Origin: Alcanivorax sp. S6407 | Lineage (GTDB): Bacteria > Pseudomonadota > Gammaproteobacteria > Pseudomonadales > Alcanivoracaceae | DNA: 64,000 nt | Assembly (NCBI RefSeq): GCF_023016115.1 | Contig: NZ_JALKBH010000002.1 | Coordinates: 830,624-894,623, forward strand | Direction of reading: 5' to 3' | Shown here: positions 18,634-26,932 of the stretch, piece after piece | How the letters are laid out: every line of letters begins with the position of its first letter | Position numbering within the stretch: position 1 is the first letter of the stretch | Program-made: the position numbers and the translations under genes | The notes under the pieces: generated by a model | Databases searched by the model: none | What the model was told of the DNA's origin: nothing | What the model saw: the letters and a program-made list of their open reading frames with translations, nothing else

Positions 18634-18990
18634 GCGTGCTCTAAGTAGATCCAAACACGCCTTATCTTTAAGAGCCTCTGCCAACTGAACTGGATTAAGA
18701 CCGTCGCTGTTACTTTTGATTTTTGCACCAAGATCTAACAATAACGCCACAGCATTCGGTTTAGACTGCTCAACAGCATAATGCAAAGGAGTGAAACCAC
18801 CTTCCCCTTGAGCATCGATTGGCGCACCAGCACGGAAAAGCACCTGTATTGCCTCACAATCACCCCAACCAGAAACAATATGCAGCGGCATGTCACCATA
18901 CCCATTCTTATATGTGACAGAGATGACTTTATGCCCAAAGAAATCAGGCACTGCTTCTATCTCTTTGAGTATGGCCTCGATGTCTCTCAT
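18628..18990 (-). CDS. Cassette 5: ankyrin-repeat protein
   Basis: 120 residues built of ankyrin repeats: GYGDMPLHIVSGWGDCEAIQ, GEGGFTPLHYAVEQSKPNAV and DGLNPVQLAEALKDKACLDL. Ankyrin repeats bind protein partners; the partner is unknown. I start at the ATG of MRDIEAILKEIE because it lies just inside the cassette, 4 bases from the neighbouring core; a longer open frame runs back through the attC and is not credible. Similar short ankyrin proteins are common cassette cargo. Confidence 0.85.
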   Translation of the reverse strand: MRDIEAILKEIEAVPDFFGHKVISVTYKNGYGDMPLHIVSGWGDCEAIQVLFRAGAPIDAQGEGGFTPLHYAVEQSKPNAVALLLDLGAKIKSNSDGLNPVQLAEALKDKACLDLLRARI

Positions 18991-18993
18991 AGC

Positions 18994-19051
18994 ATTTAAC
19001 GCCGCGAGCAGCGGCGCGTGTTTTTGCGTCCGCTGCCTTGCCTGGTTAAGT
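18994..19051 (-). other. attC site of cassette 4
   Basis: 58 bp. Outer boxes ATTTAAC and GTTAAGT; stem CGCCGCGAGCAGCGG with GCGTCCGCTGCC. It appears identical to the site at 19278-19335. Confidence 0.9.
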
Positions 19052-19277
19052 GGTGACACACCAGCCCAACCAAGAACCAAGGTGTGAGCCTGCGAACCAG
19101 ACTACATTTATGGCACCCTGCAAGGACTCAAACCTTGAAGGCACCCCCAACCTGGAATGTGGCCGCCCACAACGAACGGGAACGACTCGCTACACCCTCT
19201 TATTTTTCTAACGGCACCATAAACTTTGATGATGGGACCGACTCAGAATCTTGCTATGCCATAAATAAAGCAGAGCC
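19052..19277 (-). other. Cassette 4: gene-less cassette, copy 1
   Basis: No convincing coding frame on either strand between two identical attC sites. It shares blocks with the next cassette, for example GTGAGCCTGCGAACCAGAC, GTGGCCGCCCACAACGAACG and CTCTTATTTTTCTAACGGCA, but the copies differ at many positions. It could carry a promoter or a non-coding RNA, or be a decayed cassette. Confidence 0.7.
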
Positions 19278-19335
19278 ATTTAACGCCGCGAGCAGCGGCG
19301 CGTGTTTTTGCGTCCGCTGCCTTGCCTGGTTAAGT
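19278..19335 (-). other. attC site of cassette 3
   Basis: 58 bp, apparently the same sequence as the attC at 18994; boxes ATTTAAC and GTTAAGT. Confidence 0.9.
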
Positions 19336-19559
19336 GGCGACACACCAGCCTACCCAAAGACCACGATGTGAGCCTGCGAACCAGACCTAAATTTTGGCAC
19401 CCGCAAGAAATGAAGACTTGAAGACACCCCCAACCTGAAATGTGGCCGCCCACAACGAACGGGATAACCTAGCCACAACCTCTTATTTTTCTAACGGCAC
19501 CCGAATGGTCACTTATGGCACCGACTTGGAATCTTGCGCTGCCATAAAAGAGCAGAGCC
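19336..19559 (-). other. Cassette 3: gene-less cassette, copy 2
   Basis: Diverged duplicate of cassette 4, same length class, with conserved blocks separated by substitutions. Both copies begin (minus strand) with the same bases after the core box, GCGTTAAATGGCTCTGCT. No gene is supported. Confidence 0.7.
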
Positions 19560-19607
19560 ATTTAACGCTACGCTCTGCCGCTTGTCGGCAGCAGCGCCTT
19601 GTTATGC
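19560..19607 (-). other. attC site of cassette 2
   Basis: 48 bp, minimal attC. Boxes ATTTAAC and GTTATGC, stem CGCTCTGCCGC / GGCAGCAGCG. Confidence 0.85.
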
Positions 19608-19928
19608 TTCTTCTGCTTTGCTCTCTTTTCCCTTCGCAGCCTCATTAAAGGCTTGCTTCAACCCCTTTGCCAGATAGAACACACCGGCAATACCAGAGAT
19701 GTATGCGAAATAACCGATATAAAGGCCAAGAGCAGTCTTGTTAGACATACCATAGAACCCAGTAATAAACCCAGCAACCGTCGGAATCACAACCAAGAAT
19801 AACAGCGCACTTTTAAGTGTTTTTCTACCCGCATCTCCGGACATATTCGCTATCTGATTAAGCGTCACAAGAAAATAAACCACAGCCCCAAAGAATGCGG
19901 CCGTAATAAGACCATTAAGCAATTGCAC
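19602..19928 (-). CDS. Cassette 2: hypothetical membrane protein
   Basis: 108 residues with three hydrophobic segments (ITAAFFGAVVYFLVTL, SALLFLVVIPTVAGFITGFY, ALGLYIGYFAYISGIAGVFY) and a charged, Lys/Glu-rich C-terminal tail. GTG start with AGGAGGG upstream. Small inner-membrane protein of unknown role. Confidence 0.7.
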   Translation of the reverse strand: MQLLNGLITAAFFGAVVYFLVTLNQIANMSGDAGRKTLKSALLFLVVIPTVAGFITGFYGMSNKTALGLYIGYFAYISGIAGVFYLAKGLKQAFNEAAKGKESKAEEA

Positions 19929-19947
19929 AATCCCTCCTTTTTTCAGG

Positions 19948-20024
19948 CATAACGCCCGGCACAGCGGGCAAATTGGAGCGAGGAACGAGCGAAAACTTGA
20001 TCCGCTTGCTGCCGCTTGTTATGA
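19948..20024 (-). other. attC site of cassette 1
   Basis: 77 bp. Boxes GCATAAC and GTTATGA, stem GCCCGGCACAGCGGGC region pairing with GCTTGCTGCCGC, inner arm GGAGCGAGGAACGAGC. Confidence 0.87.
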
Positions 20025-20252
20025 GTCCTTGACGCCATATAAATTTTCGACTTCTTCAATGGTGAGCCCACATGGATATGCACCATTCGACTCTTCCCAA
20101 AATGCAGAACAATGATTGCACTTATATAGACGCGCCTGAAGCTTCATATTTGTTTGAAGCAGTTCCATAACTTTAGCTCGGCCTTCCATAAATGGATGAG
20201 TCCAGTAGTTTCTGCACTTTTCACAACCCGCATCAGGAAACATTACTGGCAT
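20019..20252 (-). CDS. Cassette 1: small zinc-ribbon protein
   Basis: 77 residues with two Cys pairs, CEKC near residue 10 and CNHC about 38 residues further, the spacing of a small zinc ribbon. A WEESNGAYPCGL segment and an acidic EEVENLYG tail follow. AGGTGG precedes the ATG; an in-frame GTG two codons upstream is less likely. It is the first cassette, next to the presumed attI-side core. Function unknown. Confidence 0.68.
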   Translation of the reverse strand: MPVMFPDAGCEKCRNYWTHPFMEGRAKVMELLQTNMKLQARLYKCNHCSAFWEESNGAYPCGLTIEEVENLYGVKDS

Positions 20253-20280
20253 GACCACCTACTCATAACAGCGTATTCAG

Positions 20281-20419
20281 TCGAACGGTTCGACATAACT
20301 TTTTTCGACATATTTCTGAGGAGGAAACACATCACCCCGAAGAAAAACCCTTACCTACCAATAAGTTGACCAACAAACAATAATCCTTCCCATCCGACAA
20401 AACTCGAATGGTTCGACAT
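20281..20419. promoter_or_regulatory. Pair of direct-repeat palindromes beside the array
   Basis: GTCGAA-CGG-TTCGAC followed by ATAAC at about 20280, and TCGAA-TGG-TTCGA followed by CATAGT at about 20404. The sites are about 123 bp apart in the same orientation. They lie where an attI or integrase promoter would be expected. Otherwise 20270-20738 holds no gene; a REP palindrome, CACAGAG-type bases and a heptad array fill the right part. Confidence 0.45.
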
Positions 20420-20580
20420 AGTCCCGGTACGATCGTACCGTTATGCCGATTTCCCCTTTGAATTAATCCACCCTATATCAATCAGTTAGCTTTTTCTGTA
20501 AGCCATATCCTACAAAAGAACGCCCCCATCTGTTGAGCACGGGCCAGTCCATGGACGAAGCCAGCGCTTATGGCTGGGCC

Positions 20581-20608
20581 GAGCTTCGTTTGCAAGCAAA
20601 CTCTCACA
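20581..20608. repeat. REP-type palindrome
   Basis: GAGCTTCGTTTGCAAGCAAA then CTCTCACA; TTTGCAAGCAAA core, similar to the copy at 54366. Confidence 0.55.
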
Positions 20609-20689
20609 ATGATGATCTTCGCCACAGAAGGTTCCGAATGGAGAGTTTTTTACTCAGTGATCTCTGTAACCTCTGTGGTAAAACAGCTT

Positions 20690-20737
20690 TTGGCGTGTTG
20701 CATGCTGCGTGAAGCGTGATGCTGCTGCGGAGCGGCA
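20690..20737. repeat. Heptad repeat, GCGTGAA family
   Basis: GCGTGTT GCATGCT GCGTGAA GCGTGAT GCTGCTG, 7-bp period, downstream of the haem peroxidase terminator. Confidence 0.8.
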
Positions 20738-20770
20738 CAAAAAAGCCCGAACAGCGTGCGCTGTCCGGGC
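20738..20770 (-). terminator. Haem peroxidase terminator
   Basis: On the minus strand: GCCCGGACAGCG-CACGCTGTTCGGGC followed by TTTTTTG. Confidence 0.9.
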
Positions 20771-20818
20771 ATCAATCAGCTGCAAAGCAGCTCTCCCACT
20801 CTTTTTTTGTTGTCGCGC

Positions 20819-23566
20819 TTAGCGGTCTTCGTAGCGCTGGTGCTTGAAGAAGATACCGGTGTCACCGAACTGGGACAGGGTGAATTCGGAATCGGTCACC
20901 AGCTCACCAATCTTCACTGCACTCTCCCGACGCTCACGGGCATAGCGGGCGGTGACCCAGGGCCAGATGGAGGTCTTGATGCTCTGGGTGGTGCCGTAGA
21001 TATCGTAGACCTTGGTGCCGGCTGGAATGGCGGTCAGGTCGTCACGGAAATCATGGGCGCCGGTGGTGATGTTGTTGCGCAGGGTGCTGTTGGGCACGAA
21101 GTAGATCTGCGACGGGGTCTTCGGGCTACCTACGGCAGAACCATCCTGATTCACTTTGGCCATGTCGCTCATCACCAGCAGGGTCGGCTTGGTGGATACC
21201 AGTGAGAACAGGGTGGTGGTGCCCAGGGTCTCGTTCACTTCGGCCTGAACATAGTTGGACAGTTCGTTGGCGAAGATATTGTGGTTGCTGCCCTGGCCGC
21301 TCAGCGTGTACAGCGCAGAGACGTTCTCGGATCGCTTGCCATCCACGAACAGTTTCAGTGCCAGGCCAGGCGCGAAACCCCGGTCAGACGGATCACCGGT
21401 AACCGACAGTCGCAGCAGGCCGTGATCGGCGCCCTGGAACAGGCCAGTGAAATCGTGACCGGCGCTCGGCACGAACTTCACTTTTGCCAAGCCACCACGG
21501 GGGTGAATCGGCTTGCTGTAACCCGGAGGTGCCACGTCGGTGACATCCTGCACTTTCTTCCACAGGATGGAATCGATCAGGCCGCCGATATCGATGGGCT
21601 CGATGGCCGGTACTTCGCCTTCGTTGTAGCTGGTACGCAGGGCACCGTTCACCCACAGGTGGTTCTGCTTGGTCTGCGCATCCCAGTCCTGATATTCCTC
21701 AGGCATGTTCAGGCCCCAGGGCTTGAAGGCGTTATCCATACCCACCAGGCTGGTGGCCAGGCTCGGGAAGTGACGACGGATCACGTCCACCATGGTGTTT
21801 TCTTCCACCCAGTCGATACCTTCAGCGGTATAAACCTCATCGGTGTAGTCGGTGGTGAAGAAGCGGTCAGTCATCAGACGACGGGACGCGTTGAGGATGA
21901 AGATCTGGAAGGAGGTTTCGCCGAAGCCGAAGCCTTCCGGGCGGGTCTCTTCACCCAGCTGGCCCACCAGGGTATCCACCAGCTCGATATCGTTGTTGTA
22001 AAGCGCTTTCAGGTCTGCCAGCAGCTGCGGATCGCTGGTCAGCTGTTCGAAACTGGTAAGTGGCTTGAGGCCGATCTGGCGGCGGAATTCGTTGTAACGG
22101 GGCACGCCACGTTCGCGGTCACGCAGGATATCGATGGCAGCCATGTCGATGTCACCGATCAGCGGCATGGACAGGTTACGCAGGAAGTCCGGGTAGTTGT
22201 TCAGCGACAGCGCGCCCGGATGAGTGATACCGAAGGAGTACCACAGACGATCCTGGCCCAGATCACCAAGCAGATCTTCGGCGTTGCCGTTACGGGTGTC
22301 TTCCAGGGCGATTTCCTGATCCACCACGTTGGAGCCGATGTCATACACCTTGATCTCGTCACGCAGCAGCGGATGCATGCGGTACACGGACACGAATTCT
22401 TCGGTCAGGGTGTAGGGCACGTTGTAGTTGTTCGGTGTGCGGGAACCGACCAGGCCAGCCAGAGCGTGCTCGAGGGAGCCGGTGGGGTTGTCGCCCAGGT
22501 CGTTGTTGATGCCGACCAGATCCAGCAGGCCACCGATCTCACCCAGGTTGTTGTTGAGCATGTCCAGGTCATCCTGGTACTTGTCACGCTTGTCGCGATC
22601 ACCACCCAGGCCCCACCAGTTGGCGTACATGGCACGTTCCAGTACCGGGTTGGCGAGAATCGCCGGGGTCCATTCCACGGTGTGGATCTTGGCCATCAGC
22701 GCGGAGTTGATCAGCCGTGCCTTGTCGAAGTACCACTGATCGGTCTGGCCCGGGTAGTTGGCGACCAGCATGTCGGCAATGGCATTGTGCTCCTGGGTGA
22801 AGATGTGGTGCAGCATGCTCAGCCCCACCCACCAGTTCTCATTGAAACCGGTCACCGGTTTGCCACTGAAGAACTCGGTGGGCAAGCGACCATCGCCATC
22901 CACTTCCAGCTTGCCGTCCACGAAGGAACGCACTTCGTCGTTCTTTTCCTTGCTGCTGCCATACAGCTGCGAGCCATCCCACCAGTGGGTGTTGATGTTC
23001 TCGTAGGTGATGATGCCTTCATCGCCACTCACATCCGGATCAGGACGGGTGCGCTGTACGGACATGGTGCCACCACCCAGCACATCGCCGGCCGGCAGCG
23101 GGAACTCGATGGGGTTGGCGTCGGTGCGGGGGCCATGATCGAACCAGTCATGCACCATGAACTGGATCCAGCTGGTGGCGATGAAGTTCAGGGTGGTGGC
23201 GGGCTTGAAATCACCGCCGCGGGACATGATCAGGTTACTGACTTCGCGCGGGTTGGGGTTGAGCAGGTTGCCGCTGTTGGTCTCTGCGTACACCGCGCTG
23301 GGGTCCACGTTGCGACCAAAATTAACGTGCACGGAACCCTCTGCGGGATTCTCGAGAATGTTACAGGTCCCGTCTTCCATACGGGCGGTCAGACTGCGCT
23401 CGTCACAGACGATGTCGGCATTCTTTTCCTGCCAGTCTTCCGTGTCGAACATGTTGTTTTCGAGCAATTCCTGACGCTCAGCCGCCAGCACCAGCAGTGC
23501 GACCATGACGCCAAGCGAGCCGAATTTGGTAAGGGCCGGCCAGGTGACCCAGGGGGACATAGCCAT
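20819..23566 (-). CDS. Animal-type haem peroxidase, fatty-acid alpha-dioxygenase-like
   Basis: 915 residues. An N-terminal hydrophobic segment (residues about 15-29) suggests a membrane anchor or signal. WIQFMVHDWFDHG carries the distal His (139), and EEFVSVYRMHPLLRDE carries Tyr395 and His398, matching the Tyr-x-x-His radical/proximal pair known from plant alpha-dioxygenases. HWWDGSQLYGSS and FTQEHNAIADML are further family motifs. Such enzymes oxygenate fatty acids at C2 using a haem-generated tyrosyl radical. About 270 C-terminal residues beyond the usual alpha-dioxygenase length form an extra domain I cannot name. It shares a locus with a MalT-type regulator and a GMC oxidoreductase. Confidence 0.85.
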   Translation of the reverse strand: MAMSPWVTWPALTKFGSLGVMVALLVLAAERQELLENNMFDTEDWQEKNADIVCDERSLTARMEDGTCNILENPAEGSVHVNFGRNVDPSAVYAETNSGNLLNPNPREVSNLIMSRGGDFKPATTLNFIATSWIQFMVHDWFDHGPRTDANPIEFPLPAGDVLGGGTMSVQRTRPDPDVSGDEGIITYENINTHWWDGSQLYGSSKEKNDEVRSFVDGKLEVDGDGRLPTEFFSGKPVTGFNENWWVGLSMLHHIFTQEHNAIADMLVANYPGQTDQWYFDKARLINSALMAKIHTVEWTPAILANPVLERAMYANWWGLGGDRDKRDKYQDDLDMLNNNLGEIGGLLDLVGINNDLGDNPTGSLEHALAGLVGSRTPNNYNVPYTLTEEFVSVYRMHPLLRDEIKVYDIGSNVVDQEIALEDTRNGNAEDLLGDLGQDRLWYSFGITHPGALSLNNYPDFLRNLSMPLIGDIDMAAIDILRDRERGVPRYNEFRRQIGLKPLTSFEQLTSDPQLLADLKALYNNDIELVDTLVGQLGEETRPEGFGFGETSFQIFILNASRRLMTDRFFTTDYTDEVYTAEGIDWVEENTMVDVIRRHFPSLATSLVGMDNAFKPWGLNMPEEYQDWDAQTKQNHLWVNGALRTSYNEGEVPAIEPIDIGGLIDSILWKKVQDVTDVAPPGYSKPIHPRGGLAKVKFVPSAGHDFTGLFQGADHGLLRLSVTGDPSDRGFAPGLALKLFVDGKRSENVSALYTLSGQGSNHNIFANELSNYVQAEVNETLGTTTLFSLVSTKPTLLVMSDMAKVNQDGSAVGSPKTPSQIYFVPNSTLRNNITTGAHDFRDDLTAIPAGTKVYDIYGTTQSIKTSIWPWVTARYARERRESAVKIGELVTDSEFTLSQFGDTGIFFKHQRYEDR

Positions 23567-23629
23567 GAGTAGTCTCCGAGATTGTTTTTATGGGGTAATC
23601 CAGACAACGACGGGACTCTAGCAATGCCA

Positions 23630-23671
23630 CCACCCTACCCACCCCCTCCTCCGGGAGGGGGTGGGTAGGGG
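23630..23671. other. Long G/C hairpin upstream of the haem peroxidase
   Basis: CCCTACCCACCCCCTCC-TCCG-GGAGGGGGTGGGTAGGG, a 17-bp perfect stem with a 4-base loop and no T-tract on either strand. It lies 65-105 bp before the peroxidase start and may act in its leader. Confidence 0.75.
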
Positions 23672-23708
23672 ATGCGAGAAATCGCGAACCGGTTCAAGGT
23701 TTGGAGAG

Positions 23709-23868
23709 CAGGAACAAGCTGCAAGCTACAAGCTACAAGGCGCGAATAAAGTGGGGGTTTACTGCCATGCTCTGCCCGCGTTTAAGCGAACTGCCGCGGG
23801 CACGGCCAACAAGAACAGCAAAGCCTGGTCCGCGCCTTGTAGCTTGTAGCTTGTAGCTTGTAGCTTTT
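23709..23868. repeat. Heptad repeat, AGCTACA family, inverted pair
   Basis: Left arm AAGCTGC AAGCTAC AAGCTAC AAGGCGCG, right arm CGCGCCTTGTAGCTTGTAGC and onward; about 95 bp between. The interior has its own GCCCGCG / CGCGGGC hairpin. Lies between the peroxidase and the regulator. Confidence 0.88.
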
Positions 23869-26499
23869 TTATCTCGACGTGGCGCGCAGTACCGCTTCGG
23901 TACGGTTGGAGACGCCCAGCTTGCTGTAGATATTTTTCAGGTGCCACTTGGTGGTGGTGACGGAGACGCCGGTCTGATCGCTGATCTTTGCGTTGCTCAG
24001 ACCACTCTGCAGCAGCTGGAAAATTTCCAGTTCCTTGGGTGTCAGCACGGAGGCGGGGTCGACCTCCAGCGGCGATTGCTCCGGCTCCTGATCAAACACA
24101 CCGCAAAAAAGTTCGGTGTAAAAATCCGGCAGGCTGAGCAAACCGCGTCGCCACAGATCGCTCATCAGCCCACCCAGGCCCGGCGCTTCGTCAAATACGG
24201 AACGATTGATATTCATCAAGCCATGCCGGCTGATCAGGGTTTCGATCCCTCGCACCTGCTCTGCGTCCCGGGCCTGCTTGCCTGCCAGCACCAGAAGATT
24301 GGCTTCCATGATGGCGCCGCGGCTGCGGATCCCCGCCCGGTTGACCACATCGCGCAACAAGGACAACGCCGATTCGGCATCCGCGCTGCGACCGGATGCC
24401 ATCAGCCAGTACACCGCTGCCAGCCCCAATCGCTCCCAGCTCTGGCTGTAATCCGCATGGTCCCTGCCAAGATTGTCATTTACCCACTGCCCCAACTGGA
24501 ACCGCTCGGCCACCATTTCCAGTCGAGCCCACTCGCCGTTCACATAGGCCTGGCGAACCATTTCCAGCACCGCCCCATTCACAAACCGCTCGTAGTTGCC
24601 CAGCTGCAGAATGCTGTGCAGCTTGTCCAGCATGCGAATGGAGTTCTTGCGGCTGCCACTGTGATGCTGCAGCCGCGACAGAATGAGGTAAACGGTATAG
24701 ATCACTTCGGTGGCCGACGCGGAAGACACCACCGGCAGCAAGTCTTCGCACAACTGGCGCGCTTCTTCGAGGCGGTTCTGGTCATACAGCACTACCACCA
24801 TGCCGGTGGCCCACAAGGTCCAGGTGGGGCAGTCCCGCGGGGTGACACTGAACTGTTCATTCACCAGGCTCACGGCATCGGCAATATTGCCCAGCTGATG
24901 ATGCGCCAGCGCGGTAATCAGCCCGGCATAACCGGCCGTGAAGTGCTGCTCCAGCTGCAACAGCACTTCACGAGCCTGGGTGGAAAACGCCAACGCCGAT
25001 TGCAGACGACCGTGCTGCAGGTGGTAATAGGCCACCATGGCCAGCGAGAAGGCGCGCACATCCCGGTGGCTGCTGGTCTCCATCAGCAACGACAGATTGG
25101 CCCCTTCCATGAAATCCGTATCGTGCTGAAACAACTGCAAATGCAGCTCCAGAAACGTCAGGGTCTGCGCTGCATCCTCTTCCTGTCGTGATGACGAGGC
25201 GACCTGATCACGATAAGCATCCAGATAGAAACGGGCGCGAAAGAATCGTCGCGACAGGGTCAGGGTACTGATCAGCGGCGCCGCCAGATCCAGGCGCGCC
25301 AACAGTTCCTCATCCGGAATCTGCTCCGCCCATTCCAGAATCTGGCTGGCGTAGCCCTCACGCAGCCAGAAATCGAATGCCCGGGCCAGCGCATCCAGCA
25401 ACAGCTCCACATCGTCCGCACGCAGGGCATGCCAGAGAGCCTGCTCGTAATCCCCCTGATGCAGAAAGTACGCGGTGGCGCGGGCATGGATAGGCGCGAT
25501 GCATTCCGGCATATCGATGGCGACCCGGGTCTGCAGAAACTCCCTGAGCAGCGCGTGGTACCGATACCAGCCGGGACGGCCGGGCACCGGAATGATGAAC
25601 AACTCGCGGCGGGACAACTCTTCCATCAAGGCAGCAGAATGGGTGGTTTCCAGCACGGCGTCCCCAATGTCGGCGTTGAAATGGTCCAGCAGGCTGCTTT
25701 CCAGAAACAGTTTACGGGCGTAGTCCGGCAACCCCTTGAGCACGGCATGCCCGAAGTAATCCATGATTTCAGGCTGGCTGGCGTGAAAATCATGCAGGGT
25801 ATTCACCCCGGAGCCTATCGCCCCCATCAGGGCAATCTTGACCCCGGCCACCCAGCCTTCGGTGATGTCCATGAGGTGCGCCAGCGCGCTGTCTTCCAAC
25901 GGTTCTCCGCCAAGCCGCTGATTCAAATCGATTACCTCATCCCGGGTAACACGCAGCGCCCCTGCATCCAGTTCCAGCAATGACTCATCCAGCCGCAGGG
26001 ATGCCAGGCTCAAGGCCGGCCGGGTACGACTGGCTATCACCAGGTGCACATCCGTGGGCGGATAGGCACACATCACATCCAGTACTTTCAACGTTTCCGC
26101 ATTACTGATGTGCTGAAAATCATCGAAAACGATATAGAGGGGGTCAGGGATCTGCTCCAGGGCGTCCTGCAAGGCTTCCGCAATAGACGACGGCGGCAAC
26201 TCGGACACATCGAAGGGCATGAACCAGGAAGTATCGAAGGCCGGCACCACGGCACGGGTCTGCTCGGCAAAACGACGCAGGAAGCGCACCGGGTCATCAT
26301 CGGAGGGCTGTATCGACATGAACACGACCTGAGGCGCGGCCAACTGCTGCAGCCACTGATTGAGCAACGTGGACTTGCCGGAACCGGCGGGCGCCATCAG
26401 CAAGGTCAGGGGAAAGTCATGGCAGCCATTGAGGTGTTCCACCAGTTCCCGCCGGTAAAACTGGCCGGACAACTGACGTATCGTTCGTCCCGAACTCAT
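23869..26499 (-). CDS. MalT/AlkS-type ATP-dependent LuxR-family regulator
   Basis: 876 residues, normal for the LAL (large ATP-binding LuxR) family. Walker A APAGSGKST lies at residues about 36-44 of a STAND NTPase domain, followed by a long helical TPR-like middle and a C-terminal LuxR helix-turn-helix (LTPKELEIFQLLQSGLSNAK, TTKWHLKNIYSKLGV, ending NRTEAVLRATSR). These proteins bind ATP and an inducer, then activate transcription. It sits between the haem peroxidase and the divergently read Tat/GMC genes, making them the likely targets. AlkS, the alkane-responsive activator, belongs to this family, but the inducer here is not known. Confidence 0.88.
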   Translation of the reverse strand: MSSGRTIRQLSGQFYRRELVEHLNGCHDFPLTLLMAPAGSGKSTLLNQWLQQLAAPQVVFMSIQPSDDDPVRFLRRFAEQTRAVVPAFDTSWFMPFDVSELPPSSIAEALQDALEQIPDPLYIVFDDFQHISNAETLKVLDVMCAYPPTDVHLVIASRTRPALSLASLRLDESLLELDAGALRVTRDEVIDLNQRLGGEPLEDSALAHLMDITEGWVAGVKIALMGAIGSGVNTLHDFHASQPEIMDYFGHAVLKGLPDYARKLFLESSLLDHFNADIGDAVLETTHSAALMEELSRRELFIIPVPGRPGWYRYHALLREFLQTRVAIDMPECIAPIHARATAYFLHQGDYEQALWHALRADDVELLLDALARAFDFWLREGYASQILEWAEQIPDEELLARLDLAAPLISTLTLSRRFFRARFYLDAYRDQVASSSRQEEDAAQTLTFLELHLQLFQHDTDFMEGANLSLLMETSSHRDVRAFSLAMVAYYHLQHGRLQSALAFSTQAREVLLQLEQHFTAGYAGLITALAHHQLGNIADAVSLVNEQFSVTPRDCPTWTLWATGMVVVLYDQNRLEEARQLCEDLLPVVSSASATEVIYTVYLILSRLQHHSGSRKNSIRMLDKLHSILQLGNYERFVNGAVLEMVRQAYVNGEWARLEMVAERFQLGQWVNDNLGRDHADYSQSWERLGLAAVYWLMASGRSADAESALSLLRDVVNRAGIRSRGAIMEANLLVLAGKQARDAEQVRGIETLISRHGLMNINRSVFDEAPGLGGLMSDLWRRGLLSLPDFYTELFCGVFDQEPEQSPLEVDPASVLTPKELEIFQLLQSGLSNAKISDQTGVSVTTTKWHLKNIYSKLGVSNRTEAVLRATSR

Positions 26500-26932
26500 C
26501 TCGTCTCCCTGCCTGGGAATCCGTTGTTATTGTTATAGCCGCACTGCGGCGGAAGTAGCAGCGCCCAGAGCCAGCGCCAATGTAATCGACACGATAGTGC
26601 CATTCGTTGCACAAGGTCACAATACACCCTGCAACTGTTTCCTTTTTGCACTTTCGTGCCGTGAAAAACCGAATCCAGACCGACCACCAACTGTGCGACA
26701 CGTCACATTTACCGGCACCCGTCCGCTTTTTTTCTGCTTTTTTTTCTCCACCAAACCGCAGCATTTTTCGCCCTGGCCCTCGAAAACACTGAAAAAATGG
26801 GCTTCTGACAGTCCATGAGTGGTTACTCACATCAACAAAGAGCAGAAAATAATTTCCTTTTTTTGGACAATTTTTTTCATCAGGTTCAGTCATCAGGGAT
26901 ACGACTTTTTTCCTTTCTCGGAGAAAAAAATA
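26500..26932. promoter_or_regulatory. Divergent intergenic region, regulator versus Tat/GMC genes
   Basis: 433 bp without a supported gene, with several T- and A-runs, notably in 26720-26900. It must contain promoters for the LAL regulator (leftward) and the Tat/GMC pair (rightward). No consensus sigma-70 promoter was clear enough to place. Confidence 0.5.

Larger units (their letters stand above)
12421..20269 (-). mobile_element. Integron cassette array without integrase (CALIN-like)
   Basis: Ten consecutive units, each a minus-strand gene (or none) followed by an imperfect palindrome whose ends are RYYYAAC and GTTRRRY core boxes, the attC layout of integron cassettes. Nine attC sites of 48-105 bp are resolved. 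Stop codons of most cassette genes fall inside or next to the core box, as usual for cassettes. Outer cores are TCATAAC at 20263-20269 on the right (attI side) and GTTATAG at 12421 on the left. No intI is present in the window, and the flanks are ordinary chromosome. The array is visibly AT-richer than its surroundings. Confidence 0.9.

Noticed and set aside
19084-19371. 95-codon plus-strand frame across cassettes 4 and 3
   Set aside because: Runs through an attC site, opposite to all cassette genes, and the second copy is interrupted by stops.
12860-20269. Integrase gene within or beside the array
   Set aside because: No tyrosine-recombinase motifs in any frame; the spaces right of 20269 and left of 12421 are too short or empty.
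20551-20650. Possible N-terminal remnant of an IS4/Tn5-type transposase (WAELRL...DDLRHRR)
   Set aside because: Only about 25 residues match loosely, and the DNA is better explained by a REP palindrome (TTTGCAAGCAAA).
21281-23572. Very long plus-strand open frame (763 codons) antisense to the haem peroxidase
   Set aside because: His/Gln/Val-rich composition and no motif; it is the shadow of a GC-rich gene, whereas the minus frame has clear haem peroxidase signatures.
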